Shown piece by piece: positions 18,700 through 28,946 of a DNA stretch of 42,014 bases. Within the stretch, counting starts at the first letter, position 1; each line of letters starts with the position of its first letter. A program made the translations under genes and the position numbers. The notes under the pieces are model-generated. The model was not told where the DNA came from and did not search any database. It worked only from the letters and a program-made list of their open reading frames with translations. The DNA comes from Candidatus Saganbacteria bacterium. GTDB lineage: Bacteria; Margulisbacteria; WOR-1; O2-12-FULL-45-9. The stretch spans positions 1-42,014 of the forward strand of contig JACRKQ010000078.1 of assembly GCA_016219705.1 (NCBI GenBank). Reading direction: 5' to 3'.

Positions 18700-20824
18700 T
18701 TTGCAGCACCACCTTTTGAAAATCGGCAATCTGACGATAGAGTTTGTCTAAAGCTTTTAATAAAGCTAAACGATTTGACTTTACTCTGGGATTTTCATGC
18801 ATGACTAAGACTTTGACAAAAAAGGCCTCGACTGGTTCCGTCAATTTGGCCAGCGCCCGCAGCGCCGCCAGCCAATCTTCATTCTTCGTCGCCTCGCTGA
18901 TCGCCCAGTTAGCGCTCATGTACTCTTTAAATAATTTTTTTTCTTCCGGTTCAATCAGGTCGGCTTCAATTGGCGTATCGTAAGCGGCCTCTTCGGCCAG
19001 GCGGCTGATCCGGTCAGCCGAACGGACAATGCCTGCGAAACAAGATTCATCGACCACCGAAGTTAAAACAGCTGCTTTGGTAGCGCAATCTAAAATATCA
19101 TTGCAATCTGACAACGCTGCGTCGACAAGATCGTAACGCCGACCGGCTTCCAGAAGCATCGGCCGCAGCCTGCCGGCAATAAATTCCAGCAATTGTTTTT
19201 TAATGCGCGCAAAATCCTGATAACCAATCTCCCCTTTTTCGAAGAGATACGCCAAAAAAACCGGTTCATAAAGTTTGTAGCTGTATTCGATCAATTCATC
19301 CAGCAAGAGGTCAAGCTTCTTGTCAAGAATAATCTTGATAATGCCATTGGCCGCGCGGCGCAAACCGTAAGGATCCGCCGAGCCGGTTGGCAGCGCTCCG
19401 AGGCTAAAACAACCGACGAGAGAATCAATCCGGTCAGCCAGCGCGACCACGGTCCCGGTTAGTGTTTGCGGCAACTTATCGTCAGAAAAACGGGGCAAAT
19501 AATGTTCGTAAATGCCCTGCGCCACCTGCGGATCATCTTTGGCCAACAGAGCGTATTCCCGCCCCATCATTCCCTGCAATTCAGGAAACTCGTAAACCAT
19601 TTTTGTCGTCAGGTCAACCTTGCATAATTGGGCGACGCGCCGGGCAATCAGGATATCATCTTCCGATAATTTCAACCGTTTTCCCAACCATTCCGAAAGT
19701 TTGACCAGCCGTTCCGTCTTATGGGCTAATGTTCCCAATTTTTCAAAATAACCGACTTTTTCCAGTTCGGACTGGCGCCTGGTCAAGGGAACTTTTTGGT
19801 CTTCTTCAAAAAAGAATTTAGCGTCTGATAACCTGGCCGACAAAACTTTTTCATTGCCAGCCGCCACCGTCTCATAAGCGCAGCCATCGGTTACGAAGAC
19901 AAACCTGGCCTGGAGTTTTCCCGCCGCATTAACCACAGGAAAATATTTCTGGTTTTTTTTCATTGACGTAATCAGAACATCCTGCGGAATTCCCAAAAAA
20001 TCCGGATTAAACTCGCCAATGTAAGTTTGCGGCTGTTCGACCAGAAAGGTCACTTCATCCAGCAAAACAGGATCTACAATTGTCTGGGCATGACTTTTTG
20101 CCGCCACGCTCTCAACCTGGTGTTTGATCAACATTTTTCTGATCGCTGGATCGACTACCACCCCGTGCTTGGCTAAAGTCTTTTCATAGAGAGACAAATC
20201 CGCTTCGCTGACAATAATTTCTTCAGCCGTTTTCTTCCCCCGCCCTTTGCCGCCAACATAGCGATGACCGCAAGTTGTCTTGCTCGATTTAATCCCCGCC
20301 AGTTCAAAGTTGACAACCTGGCCGCCGTATAAAGCCAGGAACCAGTGAATCGGCCGAATAAATTTAAAATCAATCGTTCCCCAGCGCATGGCCAGCGGCT
20401 GATAAAGAGCGGTAATAATTTCCGGCAGTAACTTTTCCAGCACAGTTTCCGTCGGCTGACCATGCCGCGTCACCTGCGCAAAAATATAATCGTTTTTGCC
20501 CGCCGGTTTAACAATCAGATCGGCCGCCGTCAGCCCCTGACTTTTCGCAAACCCTAAAGCCGCCTGTGTTGGTTGACCTGCTTTGTCAAACGCCCGATCA
20601 GCTGGCGGACCTTTTATCTCTTCTGATAGATCCGGCTGACGCTCTATCAGCCCTTCAATGTAAAGAGCGAGGCGACGACCGGTTCCCAAAGTTTTAATTT
20701 CTTTGTAGGTTAACCGTTCATTGAGAAGTTTTTCCGCAGCCTTCTCTCCCAGGTCCTTGAGAAAACCAGGCATAAAGCGGGCCGGAATCTCTTCACAACC
20801 GATTTCAAGCAGGACGTTCGACAT
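18695..20824 (-). CDS. glyS: glycyl-tRNA synthetase beta subunit
   Basis: [25 protein letters not shown]...[22 protein letters not shown]...[12 protein letters not shown]. Confidence 0.97.
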   Translation of the reverse strand: MSNVLLEIGCEEIPARFMPGFLKDLGEKAAEKLLNERLTYKEIKTLGTGRRLALYIEGLIERQPDLSEEIKGPPADRAFDKAGQPTQAALGFAKSQGLTAADLIVKPAGKNDYIFAQVTRHGQPTETVLEKLLPEIITALYQPLAMRWGTIDFKFIRPIHWFLALYGGQVVNFELAGIKSSKTTCGHRYVGGKGRGKKTAEEIIVSEADLSLYEKTLAKHGVVVDPAIRKMLIKHQVESVAAKSHAQTIVDPVLLDEVTFLVEQPQTYIGEFNPDFLGIPQDVLITSMKKNQKYFPVVNAAGKLQARFVFVTDGCAYETVAAGNEKVLSARLSDAKFFFEEDQKVPLTRRQSELEKVGYFEKLGTLAHKTERLVKLSEWLGKRLKLSEDDILIARRVAQLCKVDLTTKMVYEFPELQGMMGREYALLAKDDPQVAQGIYEHYLPRFSDDKLPQTLTGTVVALADRIDSLVGCFSLGALPTGSADPYGLRRAANGIIKIILDKKLDLLLDELIEYSYKLYEPVFLAYLFEKGEIGYQDFARIKKQLLEFIAGRLRPMLLEAGRRYDLVDAALSDCNDILDCATKAAVLTSVVDESCFAGIVRSADRISRLAEEAAYDTPIEADLIEPEEKKLFKEYMSANWAISEATKNEDWLAALRALAKLTEPVEAFFVKVLVMHENPRVKSNRLALLKALDKLYRQIADFQKVVLQK

Positions 20825-21656
20825 AAATTTGTGCGCACCTTCTGGCCATTTTACGGATCCGTAAAATATAGGCCATCCTTTCTGTTACTGCTACCGCTCC
20901 CCTCGCATCAAGAATATTAAACGCGTGAGAGCATTTTAAAACGTAATCATAAGCCGGCAAAACCAGTTGCCGATCAATCAGACGATAAGCTTCTTTTTCG
21001 TAGCTGTGAAACAAATTGGTTAAGGTTTCAATATCCGCAATTTCAAAATTATATTTGGAATGTTCTTGTTCTTGAAAGAGATAAATATCGCCGTATTTGA
21101 CCCCTTTGGTCCATTCAATATCATAAACGCTGTCGACTTTCTGGATAAACATCGCGATCCGTTCCAGACCGTAAGTCAGTTCGACCGCCACCGGATTACA
21201 GGGAAAGCCGCCGCACTCCTGAAAATAGGTGAATTGGGTAATCTCCATCCCCTCCGCCCAGATTTCCCACCCCGTCCCCCAAGCGCCCAGAGTCGGCGAT
21301 TCCCAATTATCTTCCACAAAGCGGACATCATGTTTAGCCGGTTCAATACCGAGGCAACGAAGTGAGTCGAGGTACAGCTCTTGAGATTCTAATGGTGATG
21401 GCTTGAGAATAACTTGATATTGGAAATAGTGAAACAGACGGTTGGGATTTTCGCCGTAGCGACCATCGGTCGGCCGGCGGACCGGATCAATGTAAGCGAC
21501 ACTCCACGGTTTTGGCCCCAGCACGCCGAAAAAAGTGGCTGGCGACATGGTGGCTGCTCCTTTTTCCAGATCGTAGGGCTGACGAATAATACAGCCTTGC
21601 TCGGCCCAGTAATTGTTTAATTTCTCGATAATTTGTTGGAAAGATAGGGCTTTCAT
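20805..21656 (-). CDS. glyQ: glycyl-tRNA synthetase alpha subunit
   Basis: [70 protein letters not shown]. Confidence 0.98.
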   Translation of the reverse strand: MKALSFQQIIEKLNNYWAEQGCIIRQPYDLEKGAATMSPATFFGVLGPKPWSVAYIDPVRRPTDGRYGENPNRLFHYFQYQVILKPSPLESQELYLDSLRCLGIEPAKHDVRFVEDNWESPTLGAWGTGWEIWAEGMEITQFTYFQECGGFPCNPVAVELTYGLERIAMFIQKVDSVYDIEWTKGVKYGDIYLFQEQEHSKYNFEIADIETLTNLFHSYEKEAYRLIDRQLVLPAYDYVLKCSHAFNILDARGAVAVTERMAYILRIRKMARRCAQIYVERPA

Positions 21657-21931
21657 TGAGACTTCAAAAATCTCCTTATATCGTCATGATTACCAATCAA
21701 AATAAAGAAGACTGTATTATCTTTAAGTAAAAACAAGATTCTTTCCTGCAGTGAAACCCTGATTTCCCAGTAATCTTGCCTTAAATTTTTTAATCCCAGT
21801 CCGCGTGAAATCAGCCTGGTGTCATAAAAATTTTTTAATTCTTCAATCGCTTCAAAAACAACCTTCTGTTGTTGGGGATGTAATTTTTTAAAAATCCTAT
21901 TAAAAGAGGGTAAAAAATTAAAAAGCATCAT
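21653..21931 (-). CDS. RelE/ParE-superfamily toxin-like protein
   Basis: [26 protein letters not shown]...[45 protein letters not shown]. Confidence 0.75.
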   Translation of the reverse strand: MMLFNFLPSFNRIFKKLHPQQQKVVFEAIEELKNFYDTRLISRGLGLKNLRQDYWEIRVSLQERILFLLKDNTVFFILIGNHDDIRRFLKSQ

Positions 21932-22164
21932 TTCATCATGCTTTTAAGGTGTTTTTGCGCCTTTTCCCAACTATCAAAGGTCTTGCCTTTTTGTTTGGAA
22001 AGCTTCTCGATTTTCTTCCATTCTTCTTCGGTAAATTCTTCATCCGGAGAAACCCAAAGCCATTTAATGTAATCCAAGGCTTCCACTTTCTTTAGACCAG
22101 GTAATTTACTAAAATAAAACATTAACTCTTTTGTGTCTTTTTTTGTTGCCTTCACCAATTTCAC
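21928..22164 (-). CDS. putative antitoxin partner of the RelE-like protein
   Basis: Small charged 78-aa ORF with ATGA overlap to the toxin-like gene. Confidence 0.6.
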   Translation of the reverse strand: MKLVKATKKDTKELMFYFSKLPGLKKVEALDYIKWLWVSPDEEFTEEEWKKIEKLSKQKGKTFDSWEKAQKHLKSMMK

Positions 22165-22203
22165 CTTCCTATTTTAAACCCTGGTGTTAATTTTATCACA
22201 AGC

Positions 22204-23466
22204 CTATTGAAAAGTTAAATATAACATCGTCCCCGACATGGCGATAAAGAAGACAATCGTGATCCAGACCAGGATATTATAAAATTTCGTGTTCGCATGT
22301 TTGCCCATCAACTTTTTATCATTGATTAAAATTAATATCGCCACAAAAATTATCGGCAGAATGATTGTGTTCAACGCCTGTGATGCCGTCAGGATAAAAA
22401 TCATCGGCAAATTGGGGATAAAAACCAGCAAAGTGCAAACCAACAGGCAAAAACCGATAATTGAATAAAAAATCGGCGCTTCGCGAAAAGAAGCGTTAAC
22501 TTTTCTTTCCGTACCCAAAACTTCCGTGATCGCATAAGCCGTCGCTATCGTGATGACCCCCGCGCCCAAAAGCGCTGCGTTTAGCAGCCCCCAGGCAAAA
22601 AGGTGTTTAGCTAGCGGCCCCAGCAATGGCTCGAGCGCCCAGGCCGCCTCTACCGCCGTCTCAATCCTGATCCCTTTGACAAATAGTGTCGCCGCCGCCG
22701 AAATAATAATGAAATAAGCGACAAAATCAGTCCAAACAACCCCCATAAAAACGTCAACTTTAGCTGATTTTAAGTTTTCTTTCCCGATGCCTTTATCGAC
22801 AAAATACGACTGGATAAAAAATTGTCCCCAAACTGTTAAAGTTGTACCAATTAAGGCCGTAGCGGTAAAAAGAAAATTGCGGTTAAACTGCATGGTGGGA
22901 ATAAGACTGCCATAGACCATCGCCGGCACATCGGGCCTGGCAATAAAACCATTGATGAGATAACAAAAAAATAAAATTGCCGAAGTTAGAAAAACGTTTT
23001 GGACAAAGTTAAAATTGCCGCGGAGAATCACCGTCCAGAGAAAGAGGACACAAGCCGGAACAAAGAAGAGCCGGGGAATGTGATAAATATCAGCTACTGA
23101 GGCCACACCAGCCACATCAGCTAAAATATTGGAAAAATTGGCAATGGCAGCGATCAAAACCAGAAAAACCGCAATTTTGAGACCAAAACGCTCACGGATC
23201 AAATCACCCAGGCCTTTGCCGGTAACAACACCAAGCCTGGCCCCCATTTCCTGCGTGATGTAAAGCATGAAGGTAATAAGGATAAGGATCCAGAGCATCT
23301 GGTAACCGAAGTGCGCACCGGCCACAGAATAAGTCGCCACACCGCCGGCATCATTATCAGCGGTGCCGCAAATGATACCGGGGCCGGCTACAGCCAAAAA
23401 GGCAATTAACCTGATTTTCCAGTAGCCTGGTTTTTTTGAGGTAAAAAATTCTCGTACGAATGACAT
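22204..23466 (-). CDS. NRAMP/SLC11-like divalent metal transporter with non-canonical motifs
   Basis: KIRLIAFLAVAGPGIICGTADNDAGGVATYSVAGAHFGYQMLW...TQEMGARLGVVTGKGLGDLIRERFG. Confidence 0.85.
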   Translation of the reverse strand: MSFVREFFTSKKPGYWKIRLIAFLAVAGPGIICGTADNDAGGVATYSVAGAHFGYQMLWILILITFMLYITQEMGARLGVVTGKGLGDLIRERFGLKIAVFLVLIAAIANFSNILADVAGVASVADIYHIPRLFFVPACVLFLWTVILRGNFNFVQNVFLTSAILFFCYLINGFIARPDVPAMVYGSLIPTMQFNRNFLFTATALIGTTLTVWGQFFIQSYFVDKGIGKENLKSAKVDVFMGVVWTDFVAYFIIISAAATLFVKGIRIETAVEAAWALEPLLGPLAKHLFAWGLLNAALLGAGVITIATAYAITEVLGTERKVNASFREAPIFYSIIGFCLLVCTLLVFIPNLPMIFILTASQALNTIILPIIFVAILILINDKKLMGKHANTKFYNILVWITIVFFIAMSGTMLYLTFQ

Positions 23467-23548
23467 AAAAGCACCTAATTACTATTATTTGAATTTAACA
23501 CGGGGCATAAACGATTGCAAGATGTTTTTTTGTAAATAATTTTTAAAG

Positions 23549-23563
23549 AATCGGGGCGAGAGG
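23549..23563. repeat. 15-bp inverted copy of the tRNA-Pro 3' end (AATCGGGGCGAGAGG)
   Basis: Reverse complement of CCTCTCGCCCCGATT at 24298-24312. Confidence 0.7.
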
Positions 23564-23630
23564 CTTTGCAGTGAACCTGTCAAACTGCTATAATATTATT
23601 GTAATCTTTTGGAAATAATTTGCATCTTTT

Positions 23631-23966
23631 GTGGGATTTATGGGAAATGAAAGTTTGGCTTTTCTTAAGAAGATTATTAAAAGTTATCGTAAAAGGCTCC
23701 TCTTTACCCTGCACGCTGTAAAGCAAATGGATCTGCCGGAAAGACTGATTACCAGCAAAGAAGTGCGGTCGGTAATTGAGCAAAAAGAAGTGCTTGAATA
23801 TTACCTTGACGATCCACGCGGTGCCAGTTGTCTCATGCGAGGAAAAACAGATCAAAATAGAATTATTCATGTTCTTTGTTCGCCAAAAATAGAGGCCTTG
23901 GTAATCGTAACCGCTTATGTCCCTTATCCCGAAGAGTGGAAAGAAAATTTTAGAGTAAGGAGATAG
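23631..23966 (+). CDS. DUF4258-domain protein (toxin-like)
   Basis: LLFTLHAVKQMDLPERLITSKEVRSVIEQKEVLEYYLDDPRGASCLMRGKT...HVLCSPKIEALVIVTAYVP. Confidence 0.75.
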   Translation: MGFMGNESLAFLKKIIKSYRKRLLFTLHAVKQMDLPERLITSKEVRSVIEQKEVLEYYLDDPRGASCLMRGKTDQNRIIHVLCSPKIEALVIVTAYVPYPEEWKENFRVRR

Positions 23967-23972
23967 ATATAA

Positions 23973-24203
23973 ATGAAATGTCATTATTGTCAGGGAAAAA
24001 TGAAAAAAGGTAAAATAACTTATACCATTGATCGCAAAGGCTATCATTTTCTCATGCATGATGTTGCCGCCTGGGTTTGTGAACAATGCGGTGAGCAACT
24101 TTTTGAAGAGAAAGAAGTTGAATCGATTCAAGGCCTGATCAAAGTCCTTGATTCTCAAACCAGGAAAATTTCAACCCTAAAACTCCATCCGGTTCGGAGT
24201 TGA
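23973..24203 (+). CDS. YgiT-type zinc finger protein (MqsA-N-like antitoxin)
   Basis: MKCHYCQGKMKKGKITYTIDRKGYHFLMHDVAAWVCEQCGEQLFEEKEVE; CxxC...CxxC. Confidence 0.85.
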   Translation: MKCHYCQGKMKKGKITYTIDRKGYHFLMHDVAAWVCEQCGEQLFEEKEVESIQGLIKVLDSQTRKISTLKLHPVRS

Positions 24204-24236
24204 TACTGCAATAAACCTGTGCAATTAAACTAAAAT

Positions 24237-24310
<74 letters not shown>

Positions 24311-24324
24311 TTTTATCTATTGTA

Positions 24325-24930
24325 TCATCTTCCGAGATATTTTTTAACCGATTCGACAGAGGTTAATTCCTCGCCCGCCAGCAGGCGCTGAATATCCCGA
24401 CGGTGGGTATAGACCAACAGAAGAAAGGCCAGTATCCCCCAGATGACATATTCCAGCCGAAAACCCAAGACGGCCATAAAAATCGGGATTAAAGCTGATA
24501 TCACCAAAGTAGACGGAATAAAGTAACGGCTAACGAGAATCGTTAAAATCCAGAGAAGAAAAATCGCCGCCCCAAAAATCGGATCGAACGCTAAAAGCAC
24601 GCCGCCCATCGTCGCCACCGCCTTTCCCCCTTTAAAATTAAGAAAGAGAGGGAAAACATGCCCCAACATGACAACTACCCCTGCAACCACCACTAGCCAA
24701 GGCTCACCAAAGAAACGCTGGACCAGGAAAACCGGCACAAAGCCTTTCGCCACATCGCCAAGCAAGGCCAGCGCACCCATCAGCGGCCCGCCGACGACAA
24801 AAGCATTGGTCGCGCCGACATTCTTTGTCCCTTTCTCCCGCACATCTTGGCCTTTCATCTTGGGAAAAATGTGGCTGAAGGGAATGGAACCCAGCAAATA
24901 AGAGACGATGATTACTAAAATTAATTTCAT
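24325..24930 (-). CDS. plsY: glycerol-3-phosphate acyltransferase PlsY
   Basis: YLLGSIPFSHIF...GTKNVGATNAFVVGGPLMG...LGHVFPLFLNFKGGKAVATMGGVLLA. Confidence 0.95.
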   Translation of the reverse strand: MKLILVIIVSYLLGSIPFSHIFPKMKGQDVREKGTKNVGATNAFVVGGPLMGALALLGDVAKGFVPVFLVQRFFGEPWLVVVAGVVVMLGHVFPLFLNFKGGKAVATMGGVLLAFDPIFGAAIFLLWILTILVSRYFIPSTLVISALIPIFMAVLGFRLEYVIWGILAFLLLVYTHRRDIQRLLAGEELTSVESVKKYLGR

Positions 24931-24943
24931 AAACAATTCAAAT

Positions 24944-25047
24944 GGTTAAGGTTACGAAGCCCGTATCGTTGATGGGTTACGGTTAAGTAAAAAATACCTT
25001 TACCATAACCGAAATACGAAACGGGCATCGTTACCATTACCCTAACC
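24944..25047. repeat. imperfect long inverted repeat between lysC and plsY
   Basis: GGTTAAGGTTACGAAGCCCGTATCGTT... opposed to ...GAAACGGGCATCGTTACCATTACCCTAACC. Confidence 0.6.
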
Positions 25048-25053
25048 GAATAA

Positions 25054-26301
25054 TTAAGCAACTTTCTCTAGCCCAAAAGCCGCATGCAGCACTTGAACCG
25101 CTTTTTTGCCCAGTTCTTTTTTGACGACGCAGGAAATTTTAATCTCCGACGTGGTAATCATTTGAATATTAATTTTTTCTTGTGCCAGGGTCTCAAACAT
25201 TTTAGCCGCAGTCCCCGGCTGGCTAACCATGCCGATCCCGACCAAAGAGACTTTACAAACATCAGCATCGGAAACAACTTTAGACGCGTTTAACGCTTTG
25301 GCAATTTGTTCGGTTATATCCAAAGCTTTCTTAACGTCAGGCCGGTCAACAGTAAAAGCCATGTCCGCTGCCGATCCGTCGGAATGAATAGATTGCACAA
25401 TCATATCAACGTTAATTTTAGCTAACGCTAGAGCGCCAAAGATTTTTGCCGCGGTTCCCGGTTGATCTGGAACGTTAAGTAAGCCGATTTTGGCAATATT
25501 TTCATCCAAAGCAATTCCTCTCACCGCTGCCTGTTTTTCCATTTTACTGCCTCCCATTTTTTCAATTTGGCTCGCCGACATAATGTATGTCCCCTCATCC
25601 GGCTTCTGGCTGTGCCGCAGATGAATCACCATATTATAAATGCTGGCGCACTCCACCGAGCGAGGATGAAGCACCTGCGCGCCCAGGCTGGCCAACTCTA
25701 ACATCTCTTCATAAGAAATATATTTTAATTTTTTCGCGTTGGGCACAATTCGCGGGTCCGCGGTATAGACGCCATCAACATCCGTATAAATATCGCAAAC
25801 GTCGGCCTTTAACGCGGCCGCCACCGCCACCGCCGAAGTATCAGACCCTCCCCGACCGATAGTAATAATATCCCCTTTGCTATCAACACCTTGAAAACCA
25901 GTAATGACCACAACTTTACCGGCTTTTAATTCTTTTTTCAGCCGATCTAATTTAATCTCTTTGATGCGGGCTTTTCTGTAAATATCTTCGGTGACAACTC
26001 CCGCTTGCCCGCCGGTTAAAGAGATGGCCGGACAGCCGATTGATTGTAAGGCCATGGCCAGCAGTGAGGCCGAAACTTGTTCTCCGGTGGAGACTAACAT
26101 ATCGTATTCGCGCGGATCAGGATCGGTCGTCACTTGATGCATCAATTCAATTAATTCGTCTGTCGTATGCCCCATTGCAGAAACAACGACAACGACACTA
26201 TTACCTGCGTCGCGAACAGACTTGACTCTCGCCGCGACATTTTTGATCTTTTCCGGGGTGCCGACGGATGTGCCGCCGTATTTGTGGACAATTAAAGCCA
26301 T
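25054..26301 (-). CDS. lysC: aspartate kinase with ACT domains
   Basis: MALIVHKYGGTSVGTPEKI...VVVVSAMGHTTDELI...TGFQGVDSKGDIITIGRGGSDTSAVAVAAAL. Confidence 0.97.
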   Translation of the reverse strand: MALIVHKYGGTSVGTPEKIKNVAARVKSVRDAGNSVVVVVSAMGHTTDELIELMHQVTTDPDPREYDMLVSTGEQVSASLLAMALQSIGCPAISLTGGQAGVVTEDIYRKARIKEIKLDRLKKELKAGKVVVITGFQGVDSKGDIITIGRGGSDTSAVAVAAALKADVCDIYTDVDGVYTADPRIVPNAKKLKYISYEEMLELASLGAQVLHPRSVECASIYNMVIHLRHSQKPDEGTYIMSASQIEKMGGSKMEKQAAVRGIALDENIAKIGLLNVPDQPGTAAKIFGALALAKINVDMIVQSIHSDGSAADMAFTVDRPDVKKALDITEQIAKALNASKVVSDADVCKVSLVGIGMVSQPGTAAKMFETLAQEKINIQMITTSEIKISCVVKKELGKKAVQVLHAAFGLEKVA

Positions 26302-26461
26302 AAGATATTATAGCATCTTAAAAGCGGTTACGGCAAAAAACTCGAGCTATCTTAAGCTCCCTTATCTTTACTTTAAAACAATAAAATGCGTGAAATTTAT
26401 TCCAATCTTTGCGGATAAATACTTAAGAATTTTTTGACCCAATAAAAGGAGCGCAATAATA

Positions 26462-28252
26462 ATGTCGGGAAGAGCCTTTGTCGAGTTTGGTCCGCCATAT
26501 TTTTCTAAGAGAACACTCCGGAAACTCGTTCCTGTTGGCCAGCGTGCATTAAGTTTGCCACAACTGCACAATGTAGTAAGATATGGAGATCCAATTGTTA
26601 TTGGCAGAGCGGCAACGGAGCCAAGTGATTCACAACAAGCGATACAAACGGCTGTCGCTAGCAGAAAAGCAGTTTATGGCGTGACAACCGGATTTGGTTC
26701 ATTAAGAGATTTTGCCGTTGCTCCAGAAGATGCGGCGAGACTTCAACAAAATATTATTGACAGTCATGATGTTAATTTAGGCAACCTTCTTTCCTTAGAT
26801 GTTGTCAGGGCTATGCAGGTCGTCCGACTCGAAGCTTTGGCGCAAGGACACTCCGGCGTATCTCCCCAAACTCTCCACGCTCTGGCCCAAATAATTAACG
26901 CCGGGATAACTCCGATTATTGGTGAATGGGGCTCCGTCGGGGCAAGCGGCGATTTAGCGCCCTTAGCGGCTTTAGCCAGAGTCTTGACCGGAGATTCAAG
27001 AAAGCAGGTAAGTTATAGAGAGGAAATAATGGATGCCGCCACTGCCTTAGAAAGGGCGGGAATAGCAGCTATCATCCTCGGTCCAAAAGAAGGTTTAGCT
27101 CTCACCAACGGGACATCGTTAATGGCCGCGTATCTCGCCACCAATCTCTGGAATATCTTTAGCCTGCTGCAAAACGCGTTATTAATTAATAATGTGGTTT
27201 TCGAAGCGCTATTGGCAACGGATGCGGCCTTGATTCCGGGCATTCAAGATCTCCGCGGACAGGTTGGCCAATGCGAGATTGCAAAAGTACAAAGAGCCCT
27301 TTTGTCTGCGCCACATGGAGATAACCCGTTTACCAATCGCAGAAAAGTTCAGGATGATTATAGCCTTAGGTGCACGCCTCAAATCTTGGGCGGTTTTTGG
27401 AATGCAATAAAACATTCGGCTGATATCTGCTCCAGAGAAATAAATGCCGTCACCGATAACCCCTTATTTGTTGAGGGACACTGGGTTTCTGGGGGGAACT
27501 TTCACGGCATGCCCATTGCTTTAGCTCTTGATTATTTAGCCATCGGGCTCTCCACTTCGATCGGCAATCTTTTTGCCGCGCAAGCCGCTTCATTGATTGA
27601 TGTTCGTCATAATAATGGTCTTGCTCCGTGCTTAATTTATCCCGGCGCCAATATTGGTTTGGAATCTTCTCACATGATCGTTCAATATTTAATGGCTGCC
27701 ATAGCTGCCGATCTGCGGAGATTAGCCGCCCCAGCTTCAGTTCACAGCCTCGCCACCTGCGGTAATGCAGAAGACATCGTCAGTATGGGTCCCAACGCCG
27801 GTCGAAAATTACAAGAAGCTATCCAAAGAGCTTTCCAATTAGAAACGGCTCATTTGGGTCTGGCCATCCAAGCTCTGCTCTGCCGCAAAGAATTAATACG
27901 CGCAAGATTGCAAGCTGTCATTGATGAACTTAAGAAAAATGATTCGGCCAGACCAATAGAATTGCTGGGGCAAGACCCGGTATACGGTTATCTTGTAGAC
28001 ATTGAAATTTTTATTGCTGGACAAAGCATCAAGCTTGGCGATTATTTGCGCTCAGCAAAAAAAGTCCCTCATCTGCAGGCTAGTGCGGCTACGGAAAAAG
28101 CGCTGGCAATAATTCTTGCAAAAGTTGGCGACCAATTACCGTTAAGAACAGATGCTCAAGCCGATTTCCCCCAACTTTTTAAAAAATTAGCTCCTTTACT
28201 TTTGCAAGGAGATCTTATTAAAGCAGTTGAAACAGCGGCTAATTCGCTGTAG
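26462..28252 (+). CDS. MIO-dependent aromatic amino-acid ammonia-lyase, histidine ammonia-lyase-like
   Basis: MIO motif GSVGASGDLAPLAAL; YGVTTGFGSL; NPFTNRRKVQDDYSLRCTPQILGGFW; NAVTDNPLF; SHM; SD AAAGGAG upstream. Confidence 0.9.
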   Translation: MSGRAFVEFGPPYFSKRTLRKLVPVGQRALSLPQLHNVVRYGDPIVIGRAATEPSDSQQAIQTAVASRKAVYGVTTGFGSLRDFAVAPEDAARLQQNIIDSHDVNLGNLLSLDVVRAMQVVRLEALAQGHSGVSPQTLHALAQIINAGITPIIGEWGSVGASGDLAPLAALARVLTGDSRKQVSYREEIMDAATALERAGIAAIILGPKEGLALTNGTSLMAAYLATNLWNIFSLLQNALLINNVVFEALLATDAALIPGIQDLRGQVGQCEIAKVQRALLSAPHGDNPFTNRRKVQDDYSLRCTPQILGGFWNAIKHSADICSREINAVTDNPLFVEGHWVSGGNFHGMPIALALDYLAIGLSTSIGNLFAAQAASLIDVRHNNGLAPCLIYPGANIGLESSHMIVQYLMAAIAADLRRLAAPASVHSLATCGNAEDIVSMGPNAGRKLQEAIQRAFQLETAHLGLAIQALLCRKELIRARLQAVIDELKKNDSARPIELLGQDPVYGYLVDIEIFIAGQSIKLGDYLRSAKKVPHLQASAATEKALAIILAKVGDQLPLRTDAQADFPQLFKKLAPLLLQGDLIKAVETAANSL

Positions 28253-28946
28253 GTTTGATCAGCTCTTTCATCTCGGCTTCTGATAATGGAGCATATTCAC
28301 CGGGATTTAAAGTTCCGAGCTTAATTTTGCCAACCCGGAGACGCTTTAAATATGTAACGCGGTTGCCGACGGCTTCCACCATCCGTCGGATCTGGCGGTT
28401 TTTCCCTTCACGCAAAACTATGCGGAATGCTTTAGGTTCAACTAGAACTATTTTCGTCGGTAAAGTCTGTTCTCCATCAAGCATCATCCCCTGCTCCAGC
28501 GCTACCAACATCTTAGCCTGCATCGGTCGCTGAACATGGACTACATATTCTTTTTCGTGTTCATAGCGCGGATGCATCAGCTGGTTGGAAACTTCTCCAT
28601 CATTGGTCAAAATCAATAACCCTTCTGATTCTTTATCAAGACGACCAACAGAATAGAGACGAAAAGGAATATTCTTCATCAAATCGATTACCGTCTTTTC
28701 GTGCGCATCAGAACAGGCGCTCACGATTCCAACCGGCTTGAAAATTTTATAATAAACTTTTTTTTCCTGTTTGATCGGCGGACTGCCAGTGACGGTCACC
28801 TGGTCTTTGTCGGGATCAATTTTCGTTCCCAACTCTGTCACAACTTTTCCATTTACTTTCACCTGACCAGCGCGAATCATCGCTTCCGCCTGGCGTCGCG
28901 ACGCAATTCCACATTGCGCCATGTGTTTCTGCAATCTAATTTCCAT
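28239..28946 (-). CDS. RsuA/RluB-family pseudouridine synthase
   Basis: S4-like N-terminus RLQKHMAQCGIASRRQAEAMIRAGQVKVNGKVV; YSVGRLDKESEGLLILTNDGE. Confidence 0.95.
   Translation of the reverse strand: MEIRLQKHMAQCGIASRRQAEAMIRAGQVKVNGKVVTELGTKIDPDKDQVTVTGSPPIKQEKKVYYKIFKPVGIVSACSDAHEKTVIDLMKNIPFRLYSVGRLDKESEGLLILTNDGEVSNQLMHPRYEHEKEYVVHVQRPMQAKMLVALEQGMMLDGEQTLPTKIVLVEPKAFRIVLREGKNRQIRRMVEAVGNRVTYLKRLRVGKIKLGTLNPGEYAPLSEAEMKELIKPTAN

Noticed and set aside
25587-25862. Proline-rich plus-strand ORF opposite lysC
   Set aside because: Shadow of the conserved aspartate kinase frame; no ribosome-binding site or domain.
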